From an uncultured Tateyamaria sp. (lineage in GTDB: Bacteria > Pseudomonadota > Alphaproteobacteria > Rhodobacterales > Rhodobacteraceae): a stretch of 64,000 nt of DNA. The translations under genes were made by a program, and so were the position numbers. The notes beneath the pieces are model-generated. The model was not told where the DNA came from, did not search any database, and saw nothing but the letters and a program-made list of their open reading frames with translations. Shown one piece after another: positions 8,272-16,508 of this stretch (within the stretch, counting starts at the first letter, position 1; each line of letters starts with the position of its first letter). Where the stretch lies: contig NZ_CANLAG010000006.1 of assembly GCF_947488715.1 (NCBI RefSeq), forward strand, positions 182,001 through 246,000. The letters are read 5' to 3'.

Positions 8272-9126
8272 TCACTCCGCCGCCTGGACAAGCGTGCGCG
8301 TGGGGAACGGAATGTCCACATCCGCCGCATCCAGCGCTTCCTTGACCTTGCGCTTCATGTCCGCCTGATACTGGAAATAAACCGCACTGTCGCACCACAC
8401 CCGCACCAGGAAATCCACCGAACTGTCGCCCAGGTTGTTCACCTGAATGAACGGCTCGGGATCGCTGTGCGACCGCTCGTCCGCCATGATCGTGTCGCGG
8501 ATCACCTCCTCGGCCTGCTTCAGGTTCACACCGTATCCCACACCAAACGTCCACTCGGCCCGCCGCTTGGGATAGATCGAATAGTTGGTGATCACGTTCC
8601 CCCACACCTCGGAATTGGGGATGATCACCTGCACATTGCTCAGGTCCGCCAGCTCGGTAAAGTTCAGCGTCACGTCCTTGACCGTGCCCATCTTGCCCGC
8701 CACGTCGACAAAATCGCCGATCTTGAGCGGCCGGAACAGGATCAGCATCACGCCCGCCGCCACATTCGACAACGTCCCCTGCAAGGCCAGACCAATCGCC
8801 AGACCGGCGGCACCCACGGCCGCGACCACCGACGTCGTCTGCACCCCGAAGGTGTTCAGCACGATCAGAAAGGTGAAGCCCAAAATGATGTAGCGCACCA
8901 ATGAGCCGAGGAAGTTGAACAGCGTGTCGTCCAGATGCTTGTGGTTCAAGCCGATCTTGCGCACCCGCCGTCCGGCCCAGGCCGCAATCGTCCAACCCAC
9001 AAACAGAATGGCAATCGCGGCCAGAACCGACCCCACAATCGACGCCAGAAACTCCAGCGACATGAAATCGCCCAACGTCTTGCCGTCCCACACCTCGGTG
9101 GCCATCAAACTCTGAATATAGTCCAT
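8272..9126 (-). CDS. mscS: Small-conductance mechanosensitive channel, MscS family
   Basis: Inner-membrane channel that opens under membrane tension to release solutes, 284 aa against 286 in E. coli. Three membrane segments lie at about 27-50, 67-90 and 95-130. The pore helix TM3 has the Gly/Ala pattern VVAAVGAAGLAIGLALQGTLSNVAAG, followed by the beta-domain motif GDFVDVAGKMGTVKDVTLNFTEL and VIIPNSEVWGNVITNYS. It starts 3 bases after the end of the pterin dehydratase gene on the same strand. Confidence 0.93.
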   Translation of the reverse strand: MDYIQSLMATEVWDGKTLGDFMSLEFLASIVGSVLAAIAILFVGWTIAAWAGRRVRKIGLNHKHLDDTLFNFLGSLVRYIILGFTFLIVLNTFGVQTTSVVAAVGAAGLAIGLALQGTLSNVAAGVMLILFRPLKIGDFVDVAGKMGTVKDVTLNFTELADLSNVQVIIPNSEVWGNVITNYSIYPKRRAEWTFGVGYGVNLKQAEEVIRDTIMADERSHSDPEPFIQVNNLGDSSVDFLVRVWCDSAVYFQYQADMKRKVKEALDAADVDIPFPTRTLVQAAE

Positions 9127-9129
9127 CTC

Positions 9130-9426
9130 TTAACCCGCCAGACTGTCCATCTTGCGCGCCAGTTTCACATCCAGCGTGCTGACACCACCCAAATCATGGG
9201 TCGTCAGGGTCACATCAACGGTCTTGTAGACGTTGGACCACTCCGGGTGATGGTCCCACTTCTCCGCCCAGATAGCCACACGAGTCATCCAGCCAAACGC
9301 CTCGACAAAATTGTCAAAGACGAAGGATTTGAAAATCGCATCACGCCCGTCAACAACCGACCACCCGGTCTCCTCCAGCGGATCCAGCAGGGTGTCGCGC
9401 GTCTCTTCGCTCAGCTTTTCGGTCAT
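9130..9426 (-). CDS. phhB: 4a-hydroxytetrahydrobiopterin dehydratase
   Basis: Pterin-4a-carbinolamine dehydratase of 98 aa, which recycles the pterin cofactor of aromatic amino acid hydroxylases. The family signature is complete: [29 protein letters not shown], with the HHPEW pair and a later THD His. The start overlaps the upstream GNAT stop by 4 bases. No phenylalanine hydroxylase is in the window, so a housekeeping pterin-repair role is possible. Confidence 0.92.
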   Translation of the reverse strand: MTEKLSEETRDTLLDPLEETGWSVVDGRDAIFKSFVFDNFVEAFGWMTRVAIWAEKWDHHPEWSNVYKTVDVTLTTHDLGGVSTLDVKLARKMDSLAG

Positions 9427-10610
9427 TCCTGTTCCTCGATCTGGACCCGCTTGAACGGTCCGTAATCCGTGAGAATTTCAATCTCCTCTTCCACCGCCTC
9501 ACGCTCGGCTTCGAGGTAGTTGGCAATCGCATCGGCAAAACCCGCGTCGCCAACCCAGTGCAGGCTGTGGGTCTGGGTCGGCAGATACCCTCGCGCCAGC
9601 TTGTGTTCACCCTGTGCGCCCGCCTCCACACGTGCCAGCCCGCGGTCAATCGCGATGTCGATCGCGCGGTAGTAACACAGCTCGAAATGCAGGCACGGAT
9701 GATGCTCCACACAGCCCCAATAGCGTCCGTATAACGCATCAGCCCCGACAAAGTTCAACGCACCGGCAACATACCGCCCGTCGCGTTCGGCCAGCACCAG
9801 CGCCATGTCGTCCCGCAACGTCTCCTGCGCGATGTCAAAGAACCGGCGCGTCAGATACGGTGTGCCCCATTTGCGCGCGCCCGTGTCCTGATAAAACTCC
9901 CAGAACGCGTCCCAATGTTCAGGCCGCAGGTCATCGCCGGAAAACGTGTGGATCACCCCGCCAAAATCCTGCGCCTGCCTGCGCTCCTTGCGGATGTTCT
10001 TGCGCTTGCGGCTGCTCAACGTCGCCAGAAACCCGTCGAAATCCGCGTATCCGTCGTTCAGCCAGTGAAACTGCTGCGTGGTGCGCGGCATCAGGCCCAG
10101 CGCAGCGCCCGCCTCCCGTTCCGCTTCGGTACAGAACGTGACATGCAGCGAACTCAGCTGATTGTTCGCCCCCAACTGCACCGCCCCCTGAACCAGCGCC
10201 GACAGGCCGGTTTCCGCAAAATCGGGATGGGTCAGGAACCGCCGCCCCGTGGCAGGCGTATGCGGCACGGCGATTTGCAGCTTGGGGTAATATCGCCCCC
10301 CCGCCCGCTCATAGGCATGGGCCCAGTTGTGGTCAAAGATGTACTCGCCCTGGCTGTGCCCCTTGGCGTACATCGGTGCCACGCCGATGGTCTGCCCGGC
10401 CAGCACGGCTTGCAGGTATTGCGGCTGCCACCCGGTGCCGGGGCCCACCGAATTGCTGTCCTCCAGCGCCTTGAGAAACCGGTGCGTCGTGAACGGATCA
10501 TTGGGCCGCCCACCGCCCGCCGCTTCGGGACAGGCACAGGCATCCCATGTCGCCGCGTCGATGGCGTTCAGGCTGGGCAGAACACGAATTTCGATCTCTT
10601 GCTCGGACAC
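9423..10610 (-). CDS. GNAT-like acyltransferase, DUF482/peptidogalycan family
   Basis: Protein of 395 aa resembling the DUF482 (COG3146) acyltransferase-fold family, whose function is not firmly known. Recognisable parts are [25 protein letters not shown] near the N-terminus, [24 protein letters not shown], and [17 protein letters not shown] in the middle. The GTG start at 10610 was chosen because AGGGAAGG lies 4 bases upstream. A frame extending to 10694 has no ribosome site. It heads a short operon with phhB and probably mscS. Confidence 0.8.
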   Translation of the reverse strand: MSEQEIEIRVLPSLNAIDAATWDACACPEAAGGGRPNDPFTTHRFLKALEDSNSVGPGTGWQPQYLQAVLAGQTIGVAPMYAKGHSQGEYIFDHNWAHAYERAGGRYYPKLQIAVPHTPATGRRFLTHPDFAETGLSALVQGAVQLGANNQLSSLHVTFCTEAEREAGAALGLMPRTTQQFHWLNDGYADFDGFLATLSSRKRKNIRKERRQAQDFGGVIHTFSGDDLRPEHWDAFWEFYQDTGARKWGTPYLTRRFFDIAQETLRDDMALVLAERDGRYVAGALNFVGADALYGRYWGCVEHHPCLHFELCYYRAIDIAIDRGLARVEAGAQGEHKLARGYLPTQTHSLHWVGDAGFADAIANYLEAEREAVEEEIEILTDYGPFKRVQIEEQE

Positions 10611-10662
10611 GCGGCCTTCCCTTCGCTCTGGACTGTTGAATGTGTGTCGCAGGCGGGCAGGT

Positions 10663-11430
10663 TCAACCGGGCTGCGCGGCCAAGTACCCCTCAAAGGTCA
10701 CATTTTCGGCAATCCGCCGCGCTTCCGCCTCTGCCTCTGGCGACCGGATGGTCCAGCACAGGATGTGCGCGCCCGCAGCCTTTAGCGCCGCCACTCGTGG
10801 CCGGGACAAATCGGCGGCCTCGTGGCTGATGAAACTTGCGCCCACACGGTCAAAATCGGGGATGTCCCTCAGCCGCGCACAAGTCGCCTCGGGCAAGGGC
10901 CAATTGGCGGGGTCATAGGCGCTGGTCACCAACCCTCGGGGCAGGTCGGGGCACAGGTCGGCCATGCGCGCGACGCTGTGCGGGTTGAACGACATCAGCG
11001 CCACGGGTCCCGCATAGCCCGCCAATGCCGCAGCGGTTGCAGCCTCCAGCGGGCCGATGTTGTCGCCCATGCCGCCATCCTGATCTTTGATCTCGATCAG
11101 CAGCGGCACCTGACCGGCCACAAGGTCCAACACCTCATCTAGTGTCGGAACACCCTCGTCACCACCACGTAAGGTGATACCCCCAAGTGTCCCCGCGGGG
11201 ACAGATCGCACCGGACCAGTCCCATGCGCCAGCCGGGCCAGGTCATAGTCGTGGAAAACCATCGCCTGGTCATCGGCGCTGAGCTGCACGTCAATCTCGA
11301 TGCCATAGCCCTGCGCAATCGCCGCACGGATCGCCGCCCGACTGTTTTCCGGGCGGCCATCATCGACGTCATGCAGGGCGCGGTGCGCAAGCGGTGCGCG
11401 CAGGAACGCAGGGTCCAGGGCAGGCGTCAT
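10663..11430 (-). CDS. ugpQ: Glycerophosphodiester phosphodiesterase
   Basis: Cytoplasmic GDPD/UgpQ-type enzyme that hydrolyses glycerophosphodiesters to glycerol-3-phosphate and alcohol, 255 aa, no signal peptide. The N-terminal AHRALHDVDDGRPENSRAA and GIEIDVQLSADDQAMVFHD carry the metal-binding E/D and catalytic His pair of the family. LLIEIKDQ near 135 supplies another metal ligand. The start overlaps the RidA stop (ATGA 11427-11430). Confidence 0.9.
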   Translation of the reverse strand: MTPALDPAFLRAPLAHRALHDVDDGRPENSRAAIRAAIAQGYGIEIDVQLSADDQAMVFHDYDLARLAHGTGPVRSVPAGTLGGITLRGGDEGVPTLDEVLDLVAGQVPLLIEIKDQDGGMGDNIGPLEAATAAALAGYAGPVALMSFNPHSVARMADLCPDLPRGLVTSAYDPANWPLPEATCARLRDIPDFDRVGASFISHEAADLSRPRVAALKAAGAHILCWTIRSPEAEAEARRIAENVTFEGYLAAQPG

Positions 11431-11885
11431 TTGATTTCAAAGATGCCTTCGATCTCAACCGCCACACCCAACGGCAGCGCCGCCGCGGACACAGCCGAAC
11501 GGCTGTGACGCCCGGCATCGCCCAGCGCCTCGACCAGGAAATCAGACGCACCATTGATCACCTGCGGCTGGTTCGTGAAATCAGCGGTCGAGTTCACAAA
11601 CCCGGTCAGCTTGACCACCCGCACCAGACGCTCGATGTCACCGCCACAGGCCGCCTTGACCTGGGCCAGCAGGCTGATCGCGCAGGTCTTGGCCGCAGCG
11701 GCCCCTGCCTCGACTTCCATGTCAGCGCCCAGTTTGCCGGTGATCAACCCGTCTGCGCCGTTCGAGATCTGACCCGAGACGTAGACGATGTTGCCCACCT
11801 GAACAAAAGGCACATAGTTCGCGGCGGGCGCGGGAGCGTCCGGCAGGGTTACACCCAGTTCGGCAAGGCGGGATTCGATCGACAT
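11427..11885 (-). CDS. RidA family protein (reactive enamine/imine deaminase)
   Basis: Protein of 152 aa with the YjgF/YER057c/UK114 fold. Family segments are SRLAELGVTLPDAPAPAANYVPFVQVGNIVYVSGQIS, KTCAISLLAQVKAACGGDIERLVRVVKLTGFVNS and VEALGDAGRHSRSAVSAAALPLGVAVEIEGIFEI. This is the longer LLM-type subgroup, in which the conserved RidA arginine region is written GRHSRSAV. It probably trims 2-aminoacrylate-like intermediates. Coupled to the phosphodiesterase gene downstream. Confidence 0.88.
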   Translation of the reverse strand: MSIESRLAELGVTLPDAPAPAANYVPFVQVGNIVYVSGQISNGADGLITGKLGADMEVEAGAAAAKTCAISLLAQVKAACGGDIERLVRVVKLTGFVNSTADFTNQPQVINGASDFLVEALGDAGRHSRSAVSAAALPLGVAVEIEGIFEIK

Positions 11886-11953
11886 GGCGGCATCCTTTCA
11901 GGCTGTTTCGCGCGGACGCTAGACCGCCAGCCGGACCGAGGAAAGGGCCAAGA

Positions 11954-13255
11954 TCAGGATTCCCGGAAGGCCCGGTTGAAATAATCCGCCAGCGGCTTGA
12001 TCAGATAGGCCAGCGGCGACCGATCCGCCGTGCGGATGAATGCCTCGACCGGCATGCCGGGGATTAGCACCTGCCCCTCGGCCAGCTTGTCCTGCTCACC
12101 GGGGTTCAGCACGATTTCCGCGCGGTAGTAACTGGCACCAATCGCCTCGTCCTCGAACGCATCCGCAGAAACCAGCGCAACCTCGCCCACCAGTTCAGGC
12201 GTCGTGCGTTGATCCAGTGCAGAGAACCGCAGGTTCACCGCCTGTCCCGTCACAATCTGGTCAATGTGCAGCGGGTCCACCCGCGCGGCGATCACCAGCG
12301 GACGATCCTGCGGGATGAGGAACAGCACCGGGTCCGCGCCGCGCACAACCGACCGCATCGTCTGAACGCGCATGTTGTAAACGATACCCGACACAGGCGC
12401 GCGGATTTCCATACGCTCGATGTCCGTCATCAAGGACAGACGCTGTTCGATCAGTTCCAACTCGCGCGAGCGCAGATCACGCAGTCGGGTGATCGCCTCT
12501 TCGCGGCGTTGCGAGTTCAGACGCAGCACTTCGATCTCGATCTCGGTGATGCGCTGTTCGGACTGTGCCTTGCCCGCCGCCAGCTCGCCCAACTGACCGT
12601 CCAGCGATGCCGATTGCCGTTGCAGCGCCAGCACGCCCGACGCTTGCGTCAAACCCCGCTCCAGCAGGCTTTGCTGCGCTTCCAACTCGACCTCGATCAG
12701 CTCAAGCTGACGGGCCAGCGATGCCTCTTGCGCCTCGATGCCGATAATCTGGTTGCCGGTTTGGCCTGCGCGTTTCTCCAGTTGTTCGATCTGGCGCGCA
12801 ATGGAATCGCGGCGGGCAAAAAACAGATTGCGCTGCCCCTCGACCAGTTCGGCCACGGACGGGCGTTCCTCTGCGATCTTCAGCAACTCGGGCTCAAAGG
12901 TGATCGTGTCGCGCTCGTCCCGCTCGGCCTCAAGCCGTCCGCGACGGGCCATGAACTCGTAGAGTTGCCCTTCGACGATGGCGAGGCTGGACCGCATCTG
13001 GGTCACGTCCAACTGGATCAACAGGTCACCCGCCTGAACGGTATCGCCCTCCTGAACCGCGATCTTGGACACAACGCCGCCTGTGGGGTGCTGCACAATC
13101 TGCCGGTTCTGATCGACCTCGATACGTCCCGGCGCGATGATGGCGCCCGCAATCTCGGTGTAGATGGCCCAGGCCATGAACCCGCCCAGCAGGCCAAAGA
13201 GGCCAAAGAACCCGATGAAAAGCGGGCGTTTGGCCGACCAATTGTTGTCGCTCAT
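11954..13255 (-). CDS. Type I secretion periplasmic adaptor, HlyD family
   Basis: Membrane fusion protein of 433 aa. One N-terminal membrane helix (about 14-36), a lipoyl half-domain (IVQHPTGGVVSKIAVQEGDTVQAGDLLIQLD), a long coiled-coil hairpin (about 95-270) and a beta-barrel C-terminus with the second lipoyl half (MEIRAPVSGIVYNMRVQT). It would bridge the ABC exporter to an outer-membrane TolC-like channel. Overlaps the upstream ABC gene by 4 bases. No TolC homologue lies here. Confidence 0.92.
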   Translation of the reverse strand: MSDNNWSAKRPLFIGFFGLFGLLGGFMAWAIYTEIAGAIIAPGRIEVDQNRQIVQHPTGGVVSKIAVQEGDTVQAGDLLIQLDVTQMRSSLAIVEGQLYEFMARRGRLEAERDERDTITFEPELLKIAEERPSVAELVEGQRNLFFARRDSIARQIEQLEKRAGQTGNQIIGIEAQEASLARQLELIEVELEAQQSLLERGLTQASGVLALQRQSASLDGQLGELAAGKAQSEQRITEIEIEVLRLNSQRREEAITRLRDLRSRELELIEQRLSLMTDIERMEIRAPVSGIVYNMRVQTMRSVVRGADPVLFLIPQDRPLVIAARVDPLHIDQIVTGQAVNLRFSALDQRTTPELVGEVALVSADAFEDEAIGASYYRAEIVLNPGEQDKLAEGQVLIPGMPVEAFIRTADRSPLAYLIKPLADYFNRAFRES

Positions 13256-14988
13256 GTGACACCCCCTGCACCGGCGGGTGCGCGCTGGATTTGTTGATGG
13301 TTCTTGACCATGGATTTCAGAATCTCGTCCTTGGGCCCAAAGGCGGTGCGGACACCGCCGTCGATGACCAGCAACAGATCACATTCCTGGATCGCGGCGG
13401 GCCTGTGCGCCATGATGATGACCGAACGACCGTCGGCCTTGGCCCCGCGAATGGCCTGGTTCAGCGCCTGCGTCCCCTCGTTGTCGAGGTTCGAGTTCGG
13501 CTCATCCAGAACCAGGATCACCGGATCATCATAGAGCGCCCGCGCCAGCCCGATCCGCTGGATCTGACCGCCTGACAGGCGCTGTTGGGCGGCGTTCACA
13601 CGGGTGTCGTAGCCTTCGGGCAGTTCAAGGATCATCTTGTGCGCGTCCGCCTTTTGCGCGGCAGCCACCACTTTGGCGTCATCCGGTTGCAAGGACAGCC
13701 GCGCGATGTTCTCGGCGATGGTCCCGTCAAAAAGCTGGACCCGTTGCGGCAGGTAGCCGATGTGCTGCCCGAGGACGTTGGGCGCATATTGATCAAGCGC
13801 CGCAGCATCCAGACGGATCGATCCACCCGCAGGTCGCCACACACCCGTGACACAACGCGCAAGCGTCGATTTGCCCGCACCCGACGGTCCAATCACACCC
13901 ATCGCGTGACCGGGCGGCAGGTCAAAATTCAGTCCCCGCAGGGACGCCGTCTTTTCGCCCGGCGGCACCACGGTCAGCGCCTTGGCCACCAGTTGTGCTT
14001 TGGGCTTGGGCAGGTCGGTGCGCGGCGGTTCGGGGCGCACAGTTCCCAACAGATCCGCCAGCGCATCCCATCCTTTAGTCGCGCGCTGCACGGTTTGCCA
14101 CTGGGTCAACATCGTCTCAATCGGAGCAAGCGCGCGGCCCAACAGGATGGACCCCGCAATCATCGCGCCCGGCGTCATCTCGTTCTGCAGCACCAGATAG
14201 GCCCCCAGACCCAGCATCGCACTTTGCAGAAACAGGCGCAGCGTCTTGGTCAGCGAGGTAAAGCCGCCACCCACATCCGTGGCCTTGATCTGTTCCTGCA
14301 ACGCGCCGCTGCGGGCCGTCTGCCACCGGTCAAAGGCCGCGTCGCGCATGCCCATGGCCTGCACCATCTCAGCCTCGATCCGCAATTGATCCGACATCAC
14401 CGTCGCAGTCTGGCTGGCGTGCCCCGCCTTGAGTTGCGGCAAGCGCGACAGCAACTGGTTCGCCAGCGCGATCAGGATAAGGACCGTGCCGCCCGCAACA
14501 GCGAGCCACCCGAGCAACGGGTGAAACAGGAAAATCCCGGCGATAAAGATGGGGGTCCAGGGCAGGTCGAAGAACGCCAGCAAAACCGGAGAGGTCAGAA
14601 ACCGCTGGATCGATTCCAGATCGGCCAGCCCCGATTGGGTGCGCGCGTCCGGCGCCACGGCGGATTTGCGCACCACCGCATCGAAAACACGGCGATCCAG
14701 GTCCGCCTGAAACCGTGCACCCACCCGCGCCATGACGCGGCCACGGGTGAAATCCAGAATACCCATCACACCATAGAGAAACACGACAAGCAGCGACAAC
14801 GCGATCAGGGTCTCTTCGCTCTTGCTGCCCAGCACGCGGTCATAGACCTGAAGCATGTACATCGGACCGGTCAGCATCAGCAGGTTGGCGAACATACTGA
14901 ACAGACCAACCGACCAGTACAGCCCGTTGCTCTTGCCGCGCACGGCCCGCAATTCGGCCAGGCCCATCTTTCTAAGATCGTTCTGCAT
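13252..14988 (-). CDS. Type I secretion ABC permease/ATPase, PrtD type
   Basis: Half-transporter of 578 aa that exports proteins with an uncleaved C-terminal signal. A six-helix domain fills about 20-310, then a nucleotide-binding domain: Walker A GPSGAGKST at 367-375, signature LSGGQIQRIGLARALYDDP and Walker B VILVLDEPNSNLD. There is no N-terminal C39 peptidase domain, which fits the PrtD/AprD class. The ATG at 14988 was preferred because AAGGTG lies just upstream. A GTG at 14994 is also possible. Confidence 0.92.
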   Translation of the reverse strand: MQNDLRKMGLAELRAVRGKSNGLYWSVGLFSMFANLLMLTGPMYMLQVYDRVLGSKSEETLIALSLLVVFLYGVMGILDFTRGRVMARVGARFQADLDRRVFDAVVRKSAVAPDARTQSGLADLESIQRFLTSPVLLAFFDLPWTPIFIAGIFLFHPLLGWLAVAGGTVLILIALANQLLSRLPQLKAGHASQTATVMSDQLRIEAEMVQAMGMRDAAFDRWQTARSGALQEQIKATDVGGGFTSLTKTLRLFLQSAMLGLGAYLVLQNEMTPGAMIAGSILLGRALAPIETMLTQWQTVQRATKGWDALADLLGTVRPEPPRTDLPKPKAQLVAKALTVVPPGEKTASLRGLNFDLPPGHAMGVIGPSGAGKSTLARCVTGVWRPAGGSIRLDAAALDQYAPNVLGQHIGYLPQRVQLFDGTIAENIARLSLQPDDAKVVAAAQKADAHKMILELPEGYDTRVNAAQQRLSGGQIQRIGLARALYDDPVILVLDEPNSNLDNEGTQALNQAIRGAKADGRSVIIMAHRPAAIQECDLLLVIDGGVRTAFGPKDEILKSMVKNHQQIQRAPAGAGGVT

Positions 14989-15104
14989 CGGCACCTTTTC
15001 GCTTGTCTGTTTGCGTCTTTGTGTGATTAGCGACGCTATGGTTTATTTTGCCTGTCACGCAAGTGCCACATGAGGCTAAAGGAATTTCTACGGCTATGGG
15101 CATT

Positions 15105-15133
15105 TTGAACAAAGGCATTAGGTAACTGATACA
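15105..15133 (+). promoter_or_regulatory. Candidate sigma-70 promoter for mlaA-mlaC
   Basis: TTGAAC (15105-15110) and GATACA (15128-15133), separated by 17 bp, lie 21 bp before the mlaA start. It is inside the 166-bp divergent gap shared with the type I secretion operon. The spacing is ideal but the -10 is only fair. Confidence 0.4.
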
Positions 15134-15154
15134 AATTGTGGTCGGAGAATTCCA

Positions 15155-15913
15155 TTGACACTTATTGTTCGTTTGCAACGTGCGGCAGTTATGTTGCTCG
15201 CCGTGGCATCAGTGGCCGCCTGCGCCAGTTCGGGCGGACAGCCAACGGCGGACGGGGTCTATGACCCTTACGAGACACAGAACCGCAAAGTGCACGCCTT
15301 TAACCGTGGTCTGGACCGCGCCATCGTGCGTCCGGCGGCGATTGGGTATTCGACCATCCTGCCCGATGAAATCGAAGACAGCGTGGGCCATTTCGCCAAG
15401 AACCTGGGCCAGCCTTCGGTTGTCGTGAACAGCGTCCTGCAGGGCGATCTGCGCGGCGCAGGAATTTCGACAGTACGTTTTCTGACCAACTCGGTTCTCG
15501 GGATTGGCGGGCTGTTTGATGTGGCCACGGATTTCGATGTGCCACAGCACGACACGGATTTTGGCGAGACGCTGTATGTCTGGGGTGTGGGCGAAGGTGC
15601 CTATCTGGAACTGCCGGTTCTGGGCCCGTCGACACAGCGTAACACCGCCGGCAAGGTTGTGGACCTGTTCACCAACCCGCTGAGCTATGCGCTGGACAGC
15701 CCCGAAAGCTATTACGGGACCGTCGCGGGTGTCGCCTCTGGCCTTGGCACGCGTGGCCGGTTCTCGGACACCGTGGATTCGATCCTGTATGAAAGCGCCG
15801 ACAGCTATGCGCAGGCCCGCCTGATTTACCTGCAAAACCGCAGGTTCGAGCTGGGCGATGGTGAGGCGTCCACGGAAATCGACCCGTTTGCCCTCGACAC
15901 GGAAGGATTTTGA
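15155..15913 (+). CDS. mlaA: Phospholipid-transport lipoprotein MlaA (VacJ)
   Basis: Outer-membrane lipoprotein that removes misplaced phospholipid from the outer leaflet, 252 aa. The signal peptide ends in lipobox SVAAC with Cys at 23. The MlaA core is clear: YDPYETQNRKVHAFNRGLDRAIVRP, SVGHFAKNLGQPSVVVNSVLQGD and a later DFGETLYVWGVGEGAYLELPVLGPST. It starts with TTG at 15155, with GGAG 7 bases upstream; the first ATG would cut into the signal peptide. mlaC follows directly. Confidence 0.92.
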   Translation: MTLIVRLQRAAVMLLAVASVAACASSGGQPTADGVYDPYETQNRKVHAFNRGLDRAIVRPAAIGYSTILPDEIEDSVGHFAKNLGQPSVVVNSVLQGDLRGAGISTVRFLTNSVLGIGGLFDVATDFDVPQHDTDFGETLYVWGVGEGAYLELPVLGPSTQRNTAGKVVDLFTNPLSYALDSPESYYGTVAGVASGLGTRGRFSDTVDSILYESADSYAQARLIYLQNRRFELGDGEASTEIDPFALDTEGF

Positions 15914-15915
15914 TC

Positions 15916-16503
15916 ATGTTTCGACGTCAGTTTCTTGCTTTGACCGGCGCGGCGGTTGCTCTGCCCGCCCTGCCCGCCTTTGCGATCAACGAAGCAGGTG
16001 CCGAACGGCTGGTGAATGCGCTGGTCGGTGACATCAACAATGTGATTGCCTCCGGCAAGGGCGAGAACGCGATGTTCCGCGACTTTGAACGCATCTTTGC
16101 GCGCTACAGCGACACGTCCTACATCGCGGCCTATGCCATGGGCGTGGACGGACGCCGCGCCTCGACCGCGCAAAAACGCGCCTTTTCGACCGCCTTTCAG
16201 GGGTACATCTCGCGCAAGTATGGCAAGCGGTTCCGCGAATTCATCGGCGGGCGTCTTGAGGTCAAGGGCGTCAAGCGCGTCAAGAACTGGTACGAGGTCG
16301 AAACGACGGCGTTCCTGCGCGGCGAGTCGCCCTTCACCGTGACGTTCCACGTGTCGGATCGGTCCGGCAAGGATCTGTTCTTCAACATGTTCATTGAAGG
16401 TGTGAACCTGCTGTTGACCGAGCGCACCGAGGTCGGCGCGCTGATCGACCGCAATGGCGGCAACATCGACGCGATGATTTCTGACCTGAAAAAGGCGGGC
16501 TGA
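15916..16503 (+). CDS. mlaC: Phospholipid-binding protein MlaC (Ttg2D family)
   Basis: Periplasmic shuttle of the Mla pathway, 195 aa from ATG 15916. The signal peptide MFRRQFLALTGAAVALPALPAFA has a Tat-like RRQF segment. The domain runs from about 30 to 190, with FERIFARYSDTSYIAAYAMG, the region typical of MlaC, and a basic middle (GKRFREFIGGRLEVKGVKRVKNWYEVET). Only 2 bases separate it from the mlaA stop. The MlaFED ABC genes are not in the window. Confidence 0.9.
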   Translation: MFRRQFLALTGAAVALPALPAFAINEAGAERLVNALVGDINNVIASGKGENAMFRDFERIFARYSDTSYIAAYAMGVDGRRASTAQKRAFSTAFQGYISRKYGKRFREFIGGRLEVKGVKRVKNWYEVETTAFLRGESPFTVTFHVSDRSGKDLFFNMFIEGVNLLLTERTEVGALIDRNGGNIDAMISDLKKAG

Positions 16504-16508
16504 CCGCC

